The notes under the pieces are model-generated. The model did not search any database, had not been told where the DNA came from, and saw only the letters and a program-made list of their open reading frames with translations. A stretch of 7,884 nt of DNA from Deltaproteobacteria bacterium (GTDB taxonomy: Bacteria > Desulfobacterota > DSM-4660 > Desulfatiglandales > HGW-15). The stretch covers positions 1 to 7,884 of the forward strand of contig JAIPEI010000164.1 in NCBI GenBank assembly GCA_021737245.1. Reading direction: 5' to 3'. Shown here in pieces: positions 1-6,119 of the stretch; the stretch's first letter is position 1; each line of letters starts with the position of its first letter. A program made the position numbers and the translations under genes.

Positions 1-633
1 GTAGACCCGTCCACGGTAGTAGTGGGCGATGACGAGGTTGGGGTCCTGCTCGATGATTCGGTCCAGCTGGCGCAGGGCCTGGTCGTAGCGCTTCGTCTTG
101 ATGAGCAGGGTCGTCAGCACCAGTCTCGCCCGCTTGTGATCGGGATCGAGCACAAGGGCTTTCTTGTAGGCCTGAATCGCTTCTTCCTCCCGCTCAAGAA
201 GGCCGGCGATCTCGGCCTCGAGCAAATGGTGCTCGATTCGGGTCGGTTCGAGCTCCACGCATCTTCGGGCGTATGTCAGTGCGTCCTCGTTCTTTCCCTG
301 CTGCTTGAGCAGCAGGGCCATTCGCTGGAGCAGGAACACCGCCTCGGGGTCCTGCTCGATGGCCCGCTCCAGGTGGCGCTCCGCCTCCTCATAGCGGCCG
401 TGCGCACTGTGAAGAGCGAAGAGCGCGAACTCCGAGTAAGCCTTTCCTTTCGGGTCCATTTGGGTGGAAGGCGCCGGCAGCGGGGACGCAGTGAACTCGG
501 TGAGCGGGAAGGAGGGGTGTTGGTCCTGGTCCCGCCGCTCGTTCACTCCTGCGCATCCGCCCCACGCAAGAAGAAACAGGAGGGACAAGGGGCACAAGAG
601 GCCTGTAAGATGAGTCCTGGAAGCTTTGAACAT
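1..633 (-). CDS. TPR-repeat lipoprotein, N-terminal part (cut by left edge)
   Basis: The frame is open for 211 codons from an ATG at 633 to the window edge, so the C-terminus is missing. Residues 1-26 form a signal peptide with a Leu-rich core (LLFLLAWGG), followed by Cys27. This gives a probable lipobox (WGGC; Trp at -3 is unusual), so the protein is likely lipidated. Ala at +2 would fit outer-membrane sorting under the E. coli rule. After a low-complexity linker (about 32-64) come tetratricopeptide repeats in exact 34-residue register: 65-98, 99-132, 133-166, 167-200, and the start of a fifth. Each has the small/aromatic pattern and ends in a D/E-P turn (EQDP, ELEP, VLDP, EQDP). TPRs are protein-protein interaction scaffolds, and in lipoproteins they often serve envelope or export complexes; the partner here is unknown. 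The gene lies 96 bases behind the sigma-factor gene, same strand. The SD is weak (GAGA). PilF/BamD-like or PEP-CTERM-type TPR lipoproteins are alternatives I cannot separate. Confidence 0.85.
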   Translation of the reverse strand, partial: MFKASRTHLTGLLCPLSLLFLLAWGGCAGVNERRDQDQHPSFPLTEFTASPLPAPSTQMDPKGKAYSEFALFALHSAHGRYEEAERHLERAIEQDPEAVFLLQRMALLLKQQGKNEDALTYARRCVELEPTRIEHHLLEAEIAGLLEREEEAIQAYKKALVLDPDHKRARLVLTTLLIKTKRYDQALRQLDRIIEQDPNLVIAHYYRGRVY

Positions 634-651
634 GGTCGCTTTCTCGTGTTT

Positions 652-668
652 CCCGGGTTTCTCCCGGG
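652..668 (-). other. small stem-loop before TPR lipoprotein gene
   Basis: Two copies of CCCGGG flank a five-base loop (AGAAA on the minus strand), giving a perfect 6-bp GC stem about 18 bases upstream of the TPR gene ATG. It could form in the mRNA leader and affect translation start. There is no T-run, so it is not a standard terminator. In GC-rich DNA such a stem may be chance. Confidence 0.3.
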
Positions 669-688
669 GGTCCGCTTCCCGTCCGCCG

Positions 689-708
689 GGCGGCGCAGGT
701 CCGCCGCC
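689..708 (-). other. stem-loop in the gap after rpoH
   Basis: On the minus strand GGCGGCG and CGCCGCC form a perfect 7-bp stem around a six-base loop (GACCTG), starting 21 bases after the sigma-factor stop. No U-tract follows, so a Rho-independent terminator is not supported. It could slow RNA decay or lower read-through between rpoH and the TPR gene. That role is inferred. Confidence 0.35.
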
Positions 709-729
709 GGTCAGCACGGGAGGACCGGG

Positions 730-1716
730 TCAGACGAAATTCGAGAACTCCTCCTCGAAGTTGGGGATCTTCTCGCTCAGCCATGCCTTGATGTTCTTCA
801 CAATCCGTTCCTGGATCTGTCGTACGCGCTCCCGGCTGATGCCGTACTTGTCGCCGAGCTCCTGAAGGGTCATGGGGTTTTCGGACAGGATGCGGTTGTC
901 GAAGATGTCCAGCTCCTTGCCGGAAAGCGTTTTCCGAAAGTCGCTCAGGTTCTCCAGCAGGGTCTCCCGCCGCTCCACATCGGAGATCCGGTCGTCGGCT
1001 CCTGCGGAGGGGTCGGGGAGAAACGCGTCGTAGGTCTCCTTGCCCTCGTCACCCACGGGTGCGTTCAGGGAAAGCTCGGCGCCTCCCAACCGCTGGCTCA
1101 TCTCCTCGATCTCCTGCTCCTTCACGTCCAGTCTCTCGGCCAGCAACCGGGGTGCGGGATCGAACCCCTGGGCGATGAGCTTCTCCTTTTCCTTGGCCAG
1201 GTTGAAGAACAGCTTTCTCTGGGTCTGGGTCGTGCCGATCTTGACCAGCTTCCAGTTCTCCATGATGAACTTCAGGATGTAGGCCTTGATCCAGAAGGAG
1301 GCATAGTAGGAGAACTTGATGCCACGATAGGGATCGAACTTTCGGACCGCCTGGAGCAACCCGACGTTTCCTTCCTGGATGAGATCGAGAAGACTCTTGG
1401 TCCAGTATCGACTGAAGTCCATGGCGATCTTGACCACCAGGCGCAGGTTGGATGTCACGAGCTTGTATGCGGCCTGCTGGTCCTGCTTCTCCTGGAAGCG
1501 GGTCGCCAGCTCGACCTCCTCCTCCCGGGTGAGGAGCCGGTAGCTCTTGATCTCCATGAGATAAAGCTGGAGCGGGTCGTAAGGGACGAGACCGCGGTCC
1601 TCTCGTTGAACCACCGGGGCCAGATCGGGACGGAGAACCGGGAAGAGCTCGGCGGCTTCCTCCAGGCTGCCGGTCCGGTCAACGACGCCGGGTGTGTCCT
1701 TTCTGTTTTCCTTCAT
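730..1716 (-). CDS. rpoH: RNA polymerase sigma-32 type (RpoH-family) sigma factor
   Basis: This is a 328-residue alternative sigma factor of the sigma-70 family that directs RNA polymerase to heat-shock-type promoters. Region 1.2 starts at DPLQLYL (47-53). Region 2 includes LVTSNLRLVVKIA (86-98), DLIQEGNVGL (110-119) and the DNA-melting/-10 segment FSYYASFWIKAYI (134-146). It is followed by QRKLFFNL (166-173), the RpoH box that separates sigma-32 from RpoD. Region 4.2 has the helix-turn-helix TLQELGDKYGISRERVRQIQ (283-302). There is no long RpoD region 1.1 or non-conserved insert. The protein is longer than E. coli RpoH (284 aa), owing to an N-terminal tail of about 45 residues and an acidic C-terminal tail (FEEEF). 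The ATG sits nine bases after the tyrS stop with AGGA overlapping that stop, so translation is probably coupled. With so short a leader, an RNA thermosensor like that of E. coli rpoH would have to lie inside tyrS. Family assignment is firm; the actual regulon is not shown by the sequence. Confidence 0.93.
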   Translation of the reverse strand: MKENRKDTPGVVDRTGSLEEAAELFPVLRPDLAPVVQREDRGLVPYDPLQLYLMEIKSYRLLTREEEVELATRFQEKQDQQAAYKLVTSNLRLVVKIAMDFSRYWTKSLLDLIQEGNVGLLQAVRKFDPYRGIKFSYYASFWIKAYILKFIMENWKLVKIGTTQTQRKLFFNLAKEKEKLIAQGFDPAPRLLAERLDVKEQEIEEMSQRLGGAELSLNAPVGDEGKETYDAFLPDPSAGADDRISDVERRETLLENLSDFRKTLSGKELDIFDNRILSENPMTLQELGDKYGISRERVRQIQERIVKNIKAWLSEKIPNFEEEFSNFV

Positions 1717-1723
1717 GATCCTG

Positions 1724-1727
1724 TCCT
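1724..1727 (-). promoter_or_regulatory. rpoH ribosome binding site overlapping tyrS stop
   Basis: AGGA on the minus strand covers the last two bases of the tyrS TAG and lies seven bases before the rpoH ATG. This supports the chosen start and suggests that ribosomes finishing tyrS initiate rpoH. Confidence 0.6.
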
Positions 1728-2964
1728 ACTCCGGATCCACCACGCGCACGCGCACGTAACGTTTCTTGCCGGCCCGCAGAAGCAGGCTCCCGCCGTTCAG
1801 CGCGCTCGTATCGATCGTCCGGTCGAAGGCGTCGATCCGCACGTCGTTTACATAGCCTCCGCCCTGAGCGATCAGCCTGCGGGCGTCGCCCCGGGTCCTG
1901 CAAAGGCCCGACATCTCGAAAAGGATGTAAGCGGGGAGACCCTGTTCCATTTCCTCACGAGGGAGCTCAAAGGTCGGTGCGGAGTCGATCGGTCCGCTGA
2001 CGCCTCCTCCAAACAGCCGGCGTGAAGCCTCCTGCGCCTTCCCGGCCGCTTCCCCGCCGTGGCAGATCCGCGTCGCCTCCAAGGCGAGCACCTCCTTGGC
2101 CCGTCTCAGATCCGCGCCCTCGAGGGATGCCAGTCTTCGGACCTCGTCCATGGGAAGAAAGGTGAAAAGCGCCAGGAAGCGGGCCACATCGGCATCGTCC
2201 TGGTTGATCCAGTACTGGTAGTAGTCATAGGGCGCGGTGAGCTCGGGATCGAGCCACACGGCTCCTTCATGGGTCTTCCCCATCTTGATGCCCGAGGCCG
2301 TTGTGATGAGCGGGAAGGTGATGCCGAAGGCGCTCCCGCCCTCCACGCGGCGGATGAGATCGGCCCCCGCCACGATGTTCCCCCACTGATCGCTCCCCCC
2401 CATCTGGAGACGGCAGCCGTAGGTCCTGTACAGGTGCAGGAAATCATAGGACTGGAGGAGCATGTAGTTGAACTCGATGAAGCTCAGGCCCGTCTGCAGC
2501 CGCATTCGATAGCTCTCCGCAGAAAGCATTCGGTTCACGCTGAAGTGGCGGCCGATGTCCCGCAGGAAGTCGATGTAGTTGAGCCCGGCGAGCCAGTCCA
2601 CGTTGTTCGCCATGATCGCCCGGTCGTTGTCGAAGTCGAGGAATCGGGCGAGCTGATCCCGGATGCACCCGGCATTTTCGTAGATCTCCTCCCGGCTCAT
2701 GATCCGGCGCATTTCCGTCTTTCCGCTGGGATCTCCCACGAGCCCGGTTCCGCCGCCGACGAGTGCGATGGGACGGTGGCCGGCCCGCTGCATGTGGGCC
2801 AGGGCCATGATGCAGACCAGGCTGCCCAGATGGAGGCTCTTTGCGGTGGGATCGAATCCGATGTAGCACGTTGCAGGTTGCTCGAGCAGGGTTCGGATTG
2901 CATCCGGGTCCGTAGCCTGATCCACGAAGCCCCGCTCTTCCAGCTCGTCGAACACGTTTTTCAC
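1726..2964 (-). CDS. tyrS: tyrosyl-tRNA synthetase (class Ic, E. coli-type TyrRS)
   Basis: This cytoplasmic enzyme joins tyrosine to tRNA-Tyr using ATP. The 412-residue length is close to E. coli TyrS (424). The Rossmann catalytic domain has YIGFDPTA (34-41), the HIGH-class signature as HLGS (45-48), the tyrosine-binding pattern Y167-x3-Q171-x2-D174, GGSDQWGN (189-196), and the KMSKS loop as KMGKT (227-231). The last ~70 residues form an S4 RNA-binding domain (about 345-405, with the GGGYVND turn). All key motifs are intact, so it should be active. Start: a GTG at 2964 whose first bases overlap the rodZ stop (GTGA, four-base overlap), preceded by GAGGTG at 2969-2974, a strong SD. Translation is therefore probably coupled to rodZ. 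The alternative, TyrZ-type TyrRS, is disfavoured by the E. coli-like HLGS and KMGKT context. Confidence 0.97.
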   Translation of the reverse strand: MKNVFDELEERGFVDQATDPDAIRTLLEQPATCYIGFDPTAKSLHLGSLVCIMALAHMQRAGHRPIALVGGGTGLVGDPSGKTEMRRIMSREEIYENAGCIRDQLARFLDFDNDRAIMANNVDWLAGLNYIDFLRDIGRHFSVNRMLSAESYRMRLQTGLSFIEFNYMLLQSYDFLHLYRTYGCRLQMGGSDQWGNIVAGADLIRRVEGGSAFGITFPLITTASGIKMGKTHEGAVWLDPELTAPYDYYQYWINQDDADVARFLALFTFLPMDEVRRLASLEGADLRRAKEVLALEATRICHGGEAAGKAQEASRRLFGGGVSGPIDSAPTFELPREEMEQGLPAYILFEMSGLCRTRGDARRLIAQGGGYVNDVRIDAFDRTIDTSALNGGSLLLRAGKKRYVRVRVVDPE

Positions 2965-4010
2965 GGTTCACCTCGATCGCGTGATTCCAGATCCCGGGGG
3001 AGCGTCAGGCGGACGACCTGTCCAGGTTTTCCGAGATTTTTCAGCGTGTTTCCATTGAAGTGTACCACGACGCCCGCGGCGTTTCCAATCAGCAGCTCGT
3101 ACGACTCCCCGTCCTTCCACCGGGGCCGGCTTCCCGGCTGAAATATGAAGTCCTTGGGCTCGCCGCCGTCCACTGAGATCTGGACCCATGTCCTCTCGGC
3201 CACGTCGATGGTCAGGGTCCGTTCCTCCTGTACCGTCGCCTCCTCCCGGGGTGAGACGGGCCCGGGGGGCTCTGTCTCCGCTGGAACGGTGTCCTGGCCG
3301 GGGATGGTTTCCTCCGGCTCCGGCGGGGGAGACGAGGATCTCTCCGGGGGGCTCAACGCTGGTTCGGGCGCCCTTTCCGCTGCCGCCGGCGTTTCCCGTT
3401 CGGAGGAAAGCTCGGAGAACCCTGCCGGGGGCTCGGGTGGTGCGGGCGGGTTTTCCGGGCCGATCGGCTCGCGCACGGGCGGCTCCATTTCCCTGTCGGT
3501 GGGTTCCGTGGGGGCGGACGGCGTGCCGGGCCAGTCCGGCGCCGGGTTTCCCTGCCAGAGGTAAAGAAGGACCCCGGCGAGAATGCCCAGCAGAAGAAGA
3601 AGCAGGATGCGGCGGCCCCGTCCGGGAGGCTCCGGCTCCTGCAAGGGTCTCGGCTCCGCCTGCTCCGCCGGGCCGCTCTGGTCGTAGAGTTCCAGGATGC
3701 GTGCGGCATCCAGTCCGAGGGCCCGGGCATAGGAGCGGATGAAGCCCCGCACGAACACCGGTGGAGGAAGCCTGTCCCAAGCCTCCTGCTCGATGGCCTC
3801 GACAAAGTGCTCCCGAAGGCGCGTCGACCGGGCGACCTCCCGGATGTCGAGGCTGCGGTTGCGACGTTCCTCTCGAAGAAGGGCTCCCACCCCGGAGGTT
3901 CTGGGTTTTTCAGGTTCCGCCTTCTTTCGGGGCGGTTTGGTTTTTTGTTTCGGTTCCGCCATGGATCTGCTTGTGCTCTCCGTATTGTTAACCGCCGGCG
4001 GCCGGAGCAT
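2961..4010 (-). CDS. rodZ: RodZ-like membrane protein (HTH + DUF4115-type C-terminal domain)
   Basis: RodZ is a bitopic inner-membrane protein that links MreB filaments to the cell-wall elongation machinery and so controls rod shape. Numbered from the ATG at 4010 (349 aa), there is a basic/Pro-rich N-terminal tail (1-40), then a cytoplasmic HTH of the RodZ/HTH_25 type (about 42-111: GALLREERR, IREVARSTRL, FVRGFIRSYARALGLD). One transmembrane helix follows (about 135-152, ILLLLLLGILAGVLLYLW) just after a GRGRR basic cluster. A long Pro/Glu-rich periplasmic linker (about 155-265) leads to a C-terminal beta-rich domain (about 270-340: LTIDVAERTWVQISVDG, HFNGN, GKPGQVVRLTLP) as in RodZ proteins. 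Start choice: ATG at 4010 has GAGG at good spacing; the in-frame ATG at 3962 (MAEPKQK, 333 aa) has only a distant GGAG and gives a more usual N-terminus. Both begin before the HTH. The stop overlaps the tyrS GTG. A generic HTH membrane regulator is less likely given the full architecture. Confidence 0.88.
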   Translation of the reverse strand: MLRPPAVNNTESTSRSMAEPKQKTKPPRKKAEPEKPRTSGVGALLREERRNRSLDIREVARSTRLREHFVEAIEQEAWDRLPPPVFVRGFIRSYARALGLDAARILELYDQSGPAEQAEPRPLQEPEPPGRGRRILLLLLLGILAGVLLYLWQGNPAPDWPGTPSAPTEPTDREMEPPVREPIGPENPPAPPEPPAGFSELSSERETPAAAERAPEPALSPPERSSSPPPEPEETIPGQDTVPAETEPPGPVSPREEATVQEERTLTIDVAERTWVQISVDGGEPKDFIFQPGSRPRWKDGESYELLIGNAAGVVVHFNGNTLKNLGKPGQVVRLTLPRDLESRDRGEP

Positions 4011-4017
4011 CCGATCG

Positions 4018-4021
4018 CCTC
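4018..4021 (-). promoter_or_regulatory. ribosome binding site supporting the upstream rodZ start
   Basis: GAGG on the minus strand lies seven bases before the ATG at 4010. It favours this start over the ATG at 3962, whose nearest purine-rich site (GGAGAG) is about 13 bases away. Confidence 0.5.
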
Positions 4022-4082
4022 GTCACGGTTTCATCGGTATGGTTCGGATCCGGGGCTTCCGAAGTGTCCATCCGACCGCCAT

Positions 4083-4113
4083 GGGCCGCCGGTTCCCGGG
4101 AAGAGGACGGCCC
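4083..4113 (-). other. stem-loop directly after the surA-like stop
   Basis: GGGCCG and CGGCCC form a 6-bp stem that begins one base after the TGA of the upstream gene. The 19-base loop contains the perfect palindrome TTCCCGGGAA (4093-4102). No U-tract follows, so it is not a classical terminator. It could be a weak or Rho-assisted stop, a 3' stability element or a processing site between the chaperone genes and rodZ. It could also be chance in GC-rich DNA. Confidence 0.3.
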
Positions 4114-4114
4114 C

Positions 4115-5098
4115 TCAATCGAAAAGGACCTTTGTGTAAGTTTTCTCCTTGAGCCCCTGGATCCACTTCGAGTATCTCCGGTCGATCTCCTCCCGCAGGA
4201 GGATCCGGTAGATGGCGTCCCGGACCTTTTCGAGCGGCATGACGCCTGTCCCCCCCTTGTCCAGGACCTTGATGATCTGAACCCCGTTGGGCTTGATAAT
4301 GGGCTCGCTGACACCGCCCTCCGGCGTCTCCTCGATGACCTTGCGGATCTCGGGCTCGAGCTGGTTCGGGTCGAACCTCCCCAGGTAGCCCCCTTCCTCC
4401 GCACCGGGGCCGTCCGAGTGGAGCCGCGCCAGCTCTGCGAAGTGCGACCCTTCCCGGAGCTGCTTAACCAGCGCCGCGCCCTCCTGCTCGAGCCCGGCCG
4501 GTTCCCCCGCGTCTCCCGGGTTCTTGCGGAGCAGAAAAATGGTGGCGATCTCCACCCCCGGCTTGCGCTGGAAACGCTCCTTGTGTTCCTCGTAGTAGGC
4601 CTCGACCTGCTCGTCCCGGATGATGATGCGGGACTTGACCTCGAAGTTGACCAGCTTGTACCGCTGGAGGTCCTCCTTTACATTCTGGCGGTACTCCTCC
4701 CAGGTGAGGCCCTTGTCCTTGAGCATGGACTCGAGCTCGCTCCGGCTCCAGTGGTTGTCCCGCTTGATGCGCTCGATGGCGTCGTCCACTTCGCCGTCCT
4801 TGACTTCGATGCCGATCTCCCGGATTTTTTCGAGGGCGATCCGGTCCTCGATCAACCGCTCGAGAATCATTCGCCGGGCGTCGTTATACTGCTGCTGGTT
4901 TCTCTCCCGGAGCATGCCCGGATCGACCCCTGTCATCTCCTTCATTTTCTTGTGAAGCTCGTGAAGGGTGATCACATCGTCATTGACCACGGCGACGAGA
5001 CGGTTTGCGGTTTCCGCGGATGCTCCGACGGAGGCTGCGGCGACAGCCGCTCCCATCAGCCAGACAACGAGCAGGCGTTTGAGTCGATGGCAGGTCAT
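4115..5098 (-). CDS. surA: SurA-like periplasmic chaperone / PpiC-family protein
   Basis: SurA proteins escort unfolded outer-membrane proteins across the periplasm. This 327-residue protein has a Sec signal peptide (1-28: basic RLKR, hydrophobic core, cleavage after ASA). A SurA N-terminal chaperone domain follows (about 30-170), opening with the family hallmark RLVAVVNDDVITLHEL and containing RRMILERLIEDR. One parvulin-like domain follows (about 180-281; GGYLGRF at 236-242, VSEPIIK), then a C-terminal helix that would complete the chaperone core. E. coli SurA has two parvulin domains and about 428 residues, so this is a one-parvulin form. The expected active-site histidines appear lost: Thr186 replaces the His of the RxRHIL strand and Gln274 that of the final GYH motif. 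A holdase role without isomerase activity is therefore likely (inference). The ATG follows the upstream TAG with no spacing, and GGAG at 5108-5111 lies inside the upstream gene, so the pair is probably co-translated. Confidence 0.88.
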   Translation of the reverse strand: MTCHRLKRLLVVWLMGAAVAAASVGASAETANRLVAVVNDDVITLHELHKKMKEMTGVDPGMLRERNQQQYNDARRMILERLIEDRIALEKIREIGIEVKDGEVDDAIERIKRDNHWSRSELESMLKDKGLTWEEYRQNVKEDLQRYKLVNFEVKSRIIIRDEQVEAYYEEHKERFQRKPGVEIATIFLLRKNPGDAGEPAGLEQEGAALVKQLREGSHFAELARLHSDGPGAEEGGYLGRFDPNQLEPEIRKVIEETPEGGVSEPIIKPNGVQIIKVLDKGGTGVMPLEKVRDAIYRILLREEIDRRYSKWIQGLKEKTYTKVLFD

Positions 5099-6043
5099 CT
5101 ATCCAATCTCCAGTCTGTTCAGAACCTCCCGGTTCACCTTCACGGGATACCGGGTCTTCAGGGTTTCGATCCAGTTTCGGTAGAAGGACTCTCTTTTTTG
5201 CGCCAGGAGCTCCTCCTCGATTCGTCCCATCACCTCGGGCAGGCTCATCACCCCTTCCGGCCGCCGGTCCGTCACCTCCACCACGTGATGACCGTACGGC
5301 GTTTTTACCGGCTTGCCGGAAAGCCCGACGGGGAGGGAGAAGACCGCTTCGGCGAGGGTTTCCTCCAGCTCGTTCTCGGTGGCCCATCGCTCCGGCATGC
5401 CCACGATCTTTTCGAACCGCCCGGGGGCCTCTGCGATCAGCGTGGGCAGATCCCGGTCCTGTTTCACGAGCTCGATGATTTCGCGGGCGGTCCCGGCGTC
5501 CTGCGCCACGATCTGCCGAAAACGCACCATGGCCGGATGCTTGTAAGTGTCCCGGCGCTTCTCGTACCGCTCTTGAATCTCCCGAAATGATACGGGCTGG
5601 ACTCCTTCCATCCCCTGCTCGATGATCTTCCGAAGCAGCAGCTGCTCATGCAGCTCTTCCTCCCACGTGTCGAAGTCCACGTACCGTTTGAACAGCGTGT
5701 TCCGGAACGCCTCTTCGGACGGGTAGTCGGACTTGATGTCGCGCACGACCGCTTCCAGCTCGCGCTCCTCGACAGCGACTCCGTGCTCCGCCCCGTAGGC
5801 CAGGAGGACGTAGCGATCCACGAGCCGCTCGACGAGCGGCTCGAAGACCGGCCGAACTTCCCCGGGTTTCAGGCCCATTTCCGCGCTGATCCTCTCGACG
5901 TCTTTCCGGATCGCATCCAGGGTGATCTTTTGTTTCCCGACGCGGACGGCGACCTCTTCCTGCGCGGGCTTCAGCGGATCACAGGAGGCAAGGAGGAGGA
6001 GCAGCAGCAGAAAAAGCGCGCCCCGGGAGATGCGATTCGTCAT
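5099..6043 (-). CDS. SurA/PpiC-like peptidyl-prolyl isomerase-family lipoprotein
   Basis: This is a 314-residue envelope protein. A lipoprotein signal peptide (1-20, seven consecutive Leu) ends in the perfect lipobox LASC with Cys21; Asp at +2 would keep it in the inner membrane under the E. coli Lol rule. Residues about 29-168 resemble the SurA N-terminal chaperone domain (VAVRVGKQKITLDAIRKD, PLVERLVDRYVLL, EEELHEQLLLRKII). Residues about 169-262 form a parvulin-like domain (VRFRQIVAQ, AVFSLPVGLSGKPVKT, YGHHVVEV), followed by a C-terminal helix. The usual catalytic His after RxR is Gln177 and the GGDLGW turn is not recognisable; only the last His (253) remains, so isomerase activity is doubtful. 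Start: ATG at 6043 places the signal peptide at the N-terminus. The frame stays open upstream to a GTG at 6187, but that would bury the lipobox inside the protein. The SD is weak (GGA, 7-base spacing). Likely a folding factor anchored at the inner membrane that works with the next gene. Confidence 0.88.
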   Translation of the reverse strand: MTNRISRGALFLLLLLLLASCDPLKPAQEEVAVRVGKQKITLDAIRKDVERISAEMGLKPGEVRPVFEPLVERLVDRYVLLAYGAEHGVAVEERELEAVVRDIKSDYPSEEAFRNTLFKRYVDFDTWEEELHEQLLLRKIIEQGMEGVQPVSFREIQERYEKRRDTYKHPAMVRFRQIVAQDAGTAREIIELVKQDRDLPTLIAEAPGRFEKIVGMPERWATENELEETLAEAVFSLPVGLSGKPVKTPYGHHVVEVTDRRPEGVMSLPEVMGRIEEELLAQKRESFYRNWIETLKTRYPVKVNREVLNRLEIG

Positions 6044-6062
6044 GATGGGGTCCAAGAACGCC

Positions 6063-6078
6063 GGGATCGTCAGATCCC
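6063..6078 (-). other. leader stem-loop before the PpiC-like lipoprotein gene
   Basis: GGGATC and GATCCC form a perfect 6-bp stem with a four-base loop (TGAC on the minus strand), 19 bases upstream of the ATG at 6043. If the transcript starts in the AT-rich region further upstream, this hairpin lies in the 5' leader next to the ribosome binding site and could affect translation. Function is inferred only from position. Confidence 0.35.
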
Positions 6079-6119
6079 CCGCCGTCGCGACCGGTGCGCA
6101 ACGACCGAAGGCGGTATCC

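Noticed and set aside
22..2025. 667-codon open frame on the plus strand
   Set aside because: It runs antisense to the TPR gene, rpoH and part of tyrS, has no family resemblance, and is expected in GC-rich DNA opposite genes with strong third-position GC bias. The same holds for the plus-strand frames at 2059-3141 and 4064-5590.
3988..4071. 27-codon minus-strand ORF starting MDTSEAPDPN in the surA-rodZ gap
   Set aside because: It has no good ribosome binding site, overlaps the rodZ start region in another frame, and shows no recognisable feature. It could be a leader peptide, but nothing supports this beyond an open frame.
4083..4113. Rho-independent terminator after the surA-like gene
   Set aside because: There is no T-run after the stem and the loop is large. 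It is kept only as a low-confidence stem-loop.
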